Both the position numbers and the translations under genes were made by a program. Of a DNA stretch of 64,000 nucleotides, positions 62,034 through 64,000 are shown in pieces (the stretch's first letter is position 1; each line of letters begins with the position of its first letter). Source of the stretch: Halichoerus grypus (Eukaryota > Chordata > Mammalia > Carnivora > Phocidae); the NCBI RefSeq assembly GCF_964656455.1, contig NC_135713.1:188846187-188910186 (forward strand). The letters run 5' to 3'. The notes under the pieces are model-generated. The model was not told the origin of the DNA and did not search any database. It saw nothing but the letters and a program-made list of their open reading frames with translations.

Positions 62034-64000
62034 TTAGAGAGGGCTGCAGGTGGCAGGGGCACAGCCTGGACAAAGGACACAGGAGGCATCCGTAGAGCAG
62101 GGATTGATGGGGAGTCTGCAGGGAGAGAGAGAGAGGAAGAGTTAGACATGAGGAGTACAAAGATGTCTCAGTGATGCACAGAAAGGGCAAGACCAAAAGG
62201 GTAAAGGACAGGTCTGCCACCAAGTCACAGGGCCCCTCTTCCATTCTCATCTATGTCTTTCCACATCCAGGAGTCCTCTGGGGGGACTCAGCTTAGGAAC
62301 CAGCTATTGTTTATGTAACAGTTGATCCACAGATCTGCACACACTGGAGAGCTGAGTCCGTCACTAAGCCAGCGTGCACAGGAAGCCTTGTTCTTTATGA
62401 TAAGATCTCCTTCCACAACCATGTCAGTTATCTATGAGGAATCGCCTGATAGTCAGGTATGTAGCTTGGCCAGAAATTGACCCAATCACACATACTTGCA
62501 ATCCTCGCTCTCTAGAAGTTTCCGGTATGTGGCAATCTCGCACTCCAGCCGGGCCTTGACGTCCAGCAGCACCTGGTACTCCTGGTTCTGCCGCTCCAGG
62601 TCAGCCCGGATCTCGGACAGCTGCTCCTCCACGTTGCTGATCAGGACCTGCATCTGGGCCAGCTCAGTGCCAAAGCGGCCATCAGCTTCACACAGGGAGT
62701 TCTGGAGACAGTCTTTCTGTAATGGGAAATAATGGGGTAAGAGACCCAGGTGTCCCAAAATTCAGCAGTGAAAATCATGGCCAATCTCGCCATGGGGCAC
62801 ATTCCAAGAGGTCACAGGACATTCCCAGAACTCTAGAGGAATCACTGCCAATATCATCATGACTTTCCACACACAAAAAAAAATCTAACTTGAGGAACAG
62901 TGTCCTGTTCATCCCTCGATTCCCAATACCTGACAAAGTAGACACCCAGTGAAATCTTGTGGAATGAATGTGTGCCTGAACCCCCACACGTTATTCTAAA
63001 GGAAGGGAGTTGACTTGTAAAAGGAACCATTTTTCAGGATCAAACTAACCTTGACAGCAAGGCACCTCCCCCAAGGAGGGAGGGACCCAGACCCTGAGTT
63101 CTGACTGTCAGTGGAACTGATGAGTGGGACTTCTGAGAGATGCTGCTAGCAGGCCATGGCCTGTGGCACTAGCAGCATGGTGAGGGTGGAGGACCGTACC
63201 AGGCTGTGCTGGGCCTGAAGCTCCACTTCCAGGGCGTTCACCGTGCGTCTCAGCTCCAGGATCTCCGACTGGCAGCACCGCAGCTCCTCGGAGCAGGACA
63301 TGTCCTGCTTGCTGATGCTTTCGGACTGAGGCACAAGGGCACAGAGACATGATCACCCCCCTGCCCAGGTAGAAGCCAGGGTCCCTCCCTGCTCCGAGGC
63401 AGCACCCTCACCTGATCTTGGAACCACTCTTCCAGATCATTGTGGTTGGTCTGCACCATGGCTTCATAGTGGCACCGCATCTCCTGCAGCACCCTGCTCA
63501 TGTCCACGGTGGGCTCAACATCCAGCTTAATCTGGAGCTTGTCCCCCAGCTGGCTCCTCAGAATGCTCACTTCCTGCAGGAACAGAAGGACCCACACCCT
63601 GAGTGAGGAAAGACCTTTTGACAGAGCAGATGGCACCTGAACCCCTCCCCAGACAAACAGCATGAAGGGAGACCCCACTGGTGCACTGATGTAAAAGGTC
63701 TTGCCCACGGTCCACTGGGAAGAGCCCACTTGGACACCTTCCTAAATTGACAAGGCAAAACTTTACAGACAAGAAACTCCCCCTCTGCCACCTCCCACAC
63801 AGTCAGCCTGACTCCAAGACCCAGATCAACCCTTCATCCCGATGCCAACTGAGCCCAGGTTCTAATCCTAGAGCCACAAGGTGAGCAGTGCTCCCTTTTC
63901 TGCCCAGTGCCCTCCCCAAAGGGTCCGCAGCCCCAGGCCCACACCTGTTCGTGGTTGCTCTTGAGGCAGAGCAGCTCCTCCTTCAGGGACTCCTGCTGGG
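62034..64000 (-). CDS. KRT38: Type I hair keratin KRT38, 3' part (exon 3 end to exon 7), runs off the window
   Basis: Only the downstream half is present: exon 3 (64000-63945, partial), exon 4 (63573-63412), exon 5 (63325-63200), exon 6 (62716-62496) and exon 7 (62115-62034). Frames stay open and junctions are GT-AG. Exon 3 reads [18 protein letters not shown], with QQES typical of KRT37/38. Exon 4 begins [12 protein letters not shown], and exon 6 ends [14 protein letters not shown]. The tail is only 26 residues: [17 protein letters not shown], then CAPATCSPL. The NPCST-ASC pattern resembles the human KRT38 tail, but this one stops earlier and the first usual Cys (LPCNPC) is Ile. With KRT37 directly to its left, the order also fits KRT38. 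Head, coil 1 and promoter lie beyond the right edge, so the intactness of the whole gene cannot be judged. Confidence 0.88.

Overview
The window is mammalian nuclear DNA from the type I (acidic) hair-keratin cluster of a carnivore. The carnivore call rests on about a dozen copies of the tRNA-Lys-derived CAN-SINE, recognised by the head GGGCGCCTGGGTGGCTCAG, and on carnivore-type L1 3' ends. The L1 3' end form points to a caniform, probably an arctoid (bear, seal or mustelid), but I cannot name the species.

Five keratin genes lie in tandem, all on the minus strand, each with the seven-exon type I hair-keratin structure. From left to right they are: a KRT33-type gene (CDS 11174-17029, 407 aa), KRT34 (24766-28122, 393 aa), KRT31 (38416-41567, 409 aa), KRT37 (49326-54112, 437 aa) and the 3' part of KRT38 (62034 to beyond 64000). 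The order matches the human cluster KRT33-34-31-37-38, and the C-terminal tails support each assignment. In the four complete genes every splice junction I traced is GT-AG, the exon sizes after exon 1 are the same (83, 157, 162, 126 and 221 nt), and no frameshift or premature stop was found. The products are intermediate-filament subunits that pair with type II hair keratins to build the cortex and medulla filaments of the hair shaft.

Intergenic DNA: 1-10.8 kb is rich in SINE and L1 insertions, several nested. 17.1-24.4 kb holds an old fold-back repeat, an L2 and a young 5'-truncated L1. 28.2-38.1 kb holds a long old L1, two SINEs and a striking inverted duplication. 41.7-49.1 kb holds a MIR followed by a GAT microsatellite, and one SINE. 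54.2-61.7 kb is mostly unique or anciently repetitive. No further protein-coding gene, tRNA, rRNA or CRISPR array is supported.

The most notable signals are gene-conversion tracts that have homogenised whole exon-intron blocks between paralogs (KRT33/34/31 exons 4-6, KRT34/31 exons 1-2, KRT37/38 exons 4-5), a shared proximal promoter block, and an approximately 277-bp inverted duplication that carries a truncated SINE at 31.1/32.4 kb. I found nothing that looks like an undescribed biological system.
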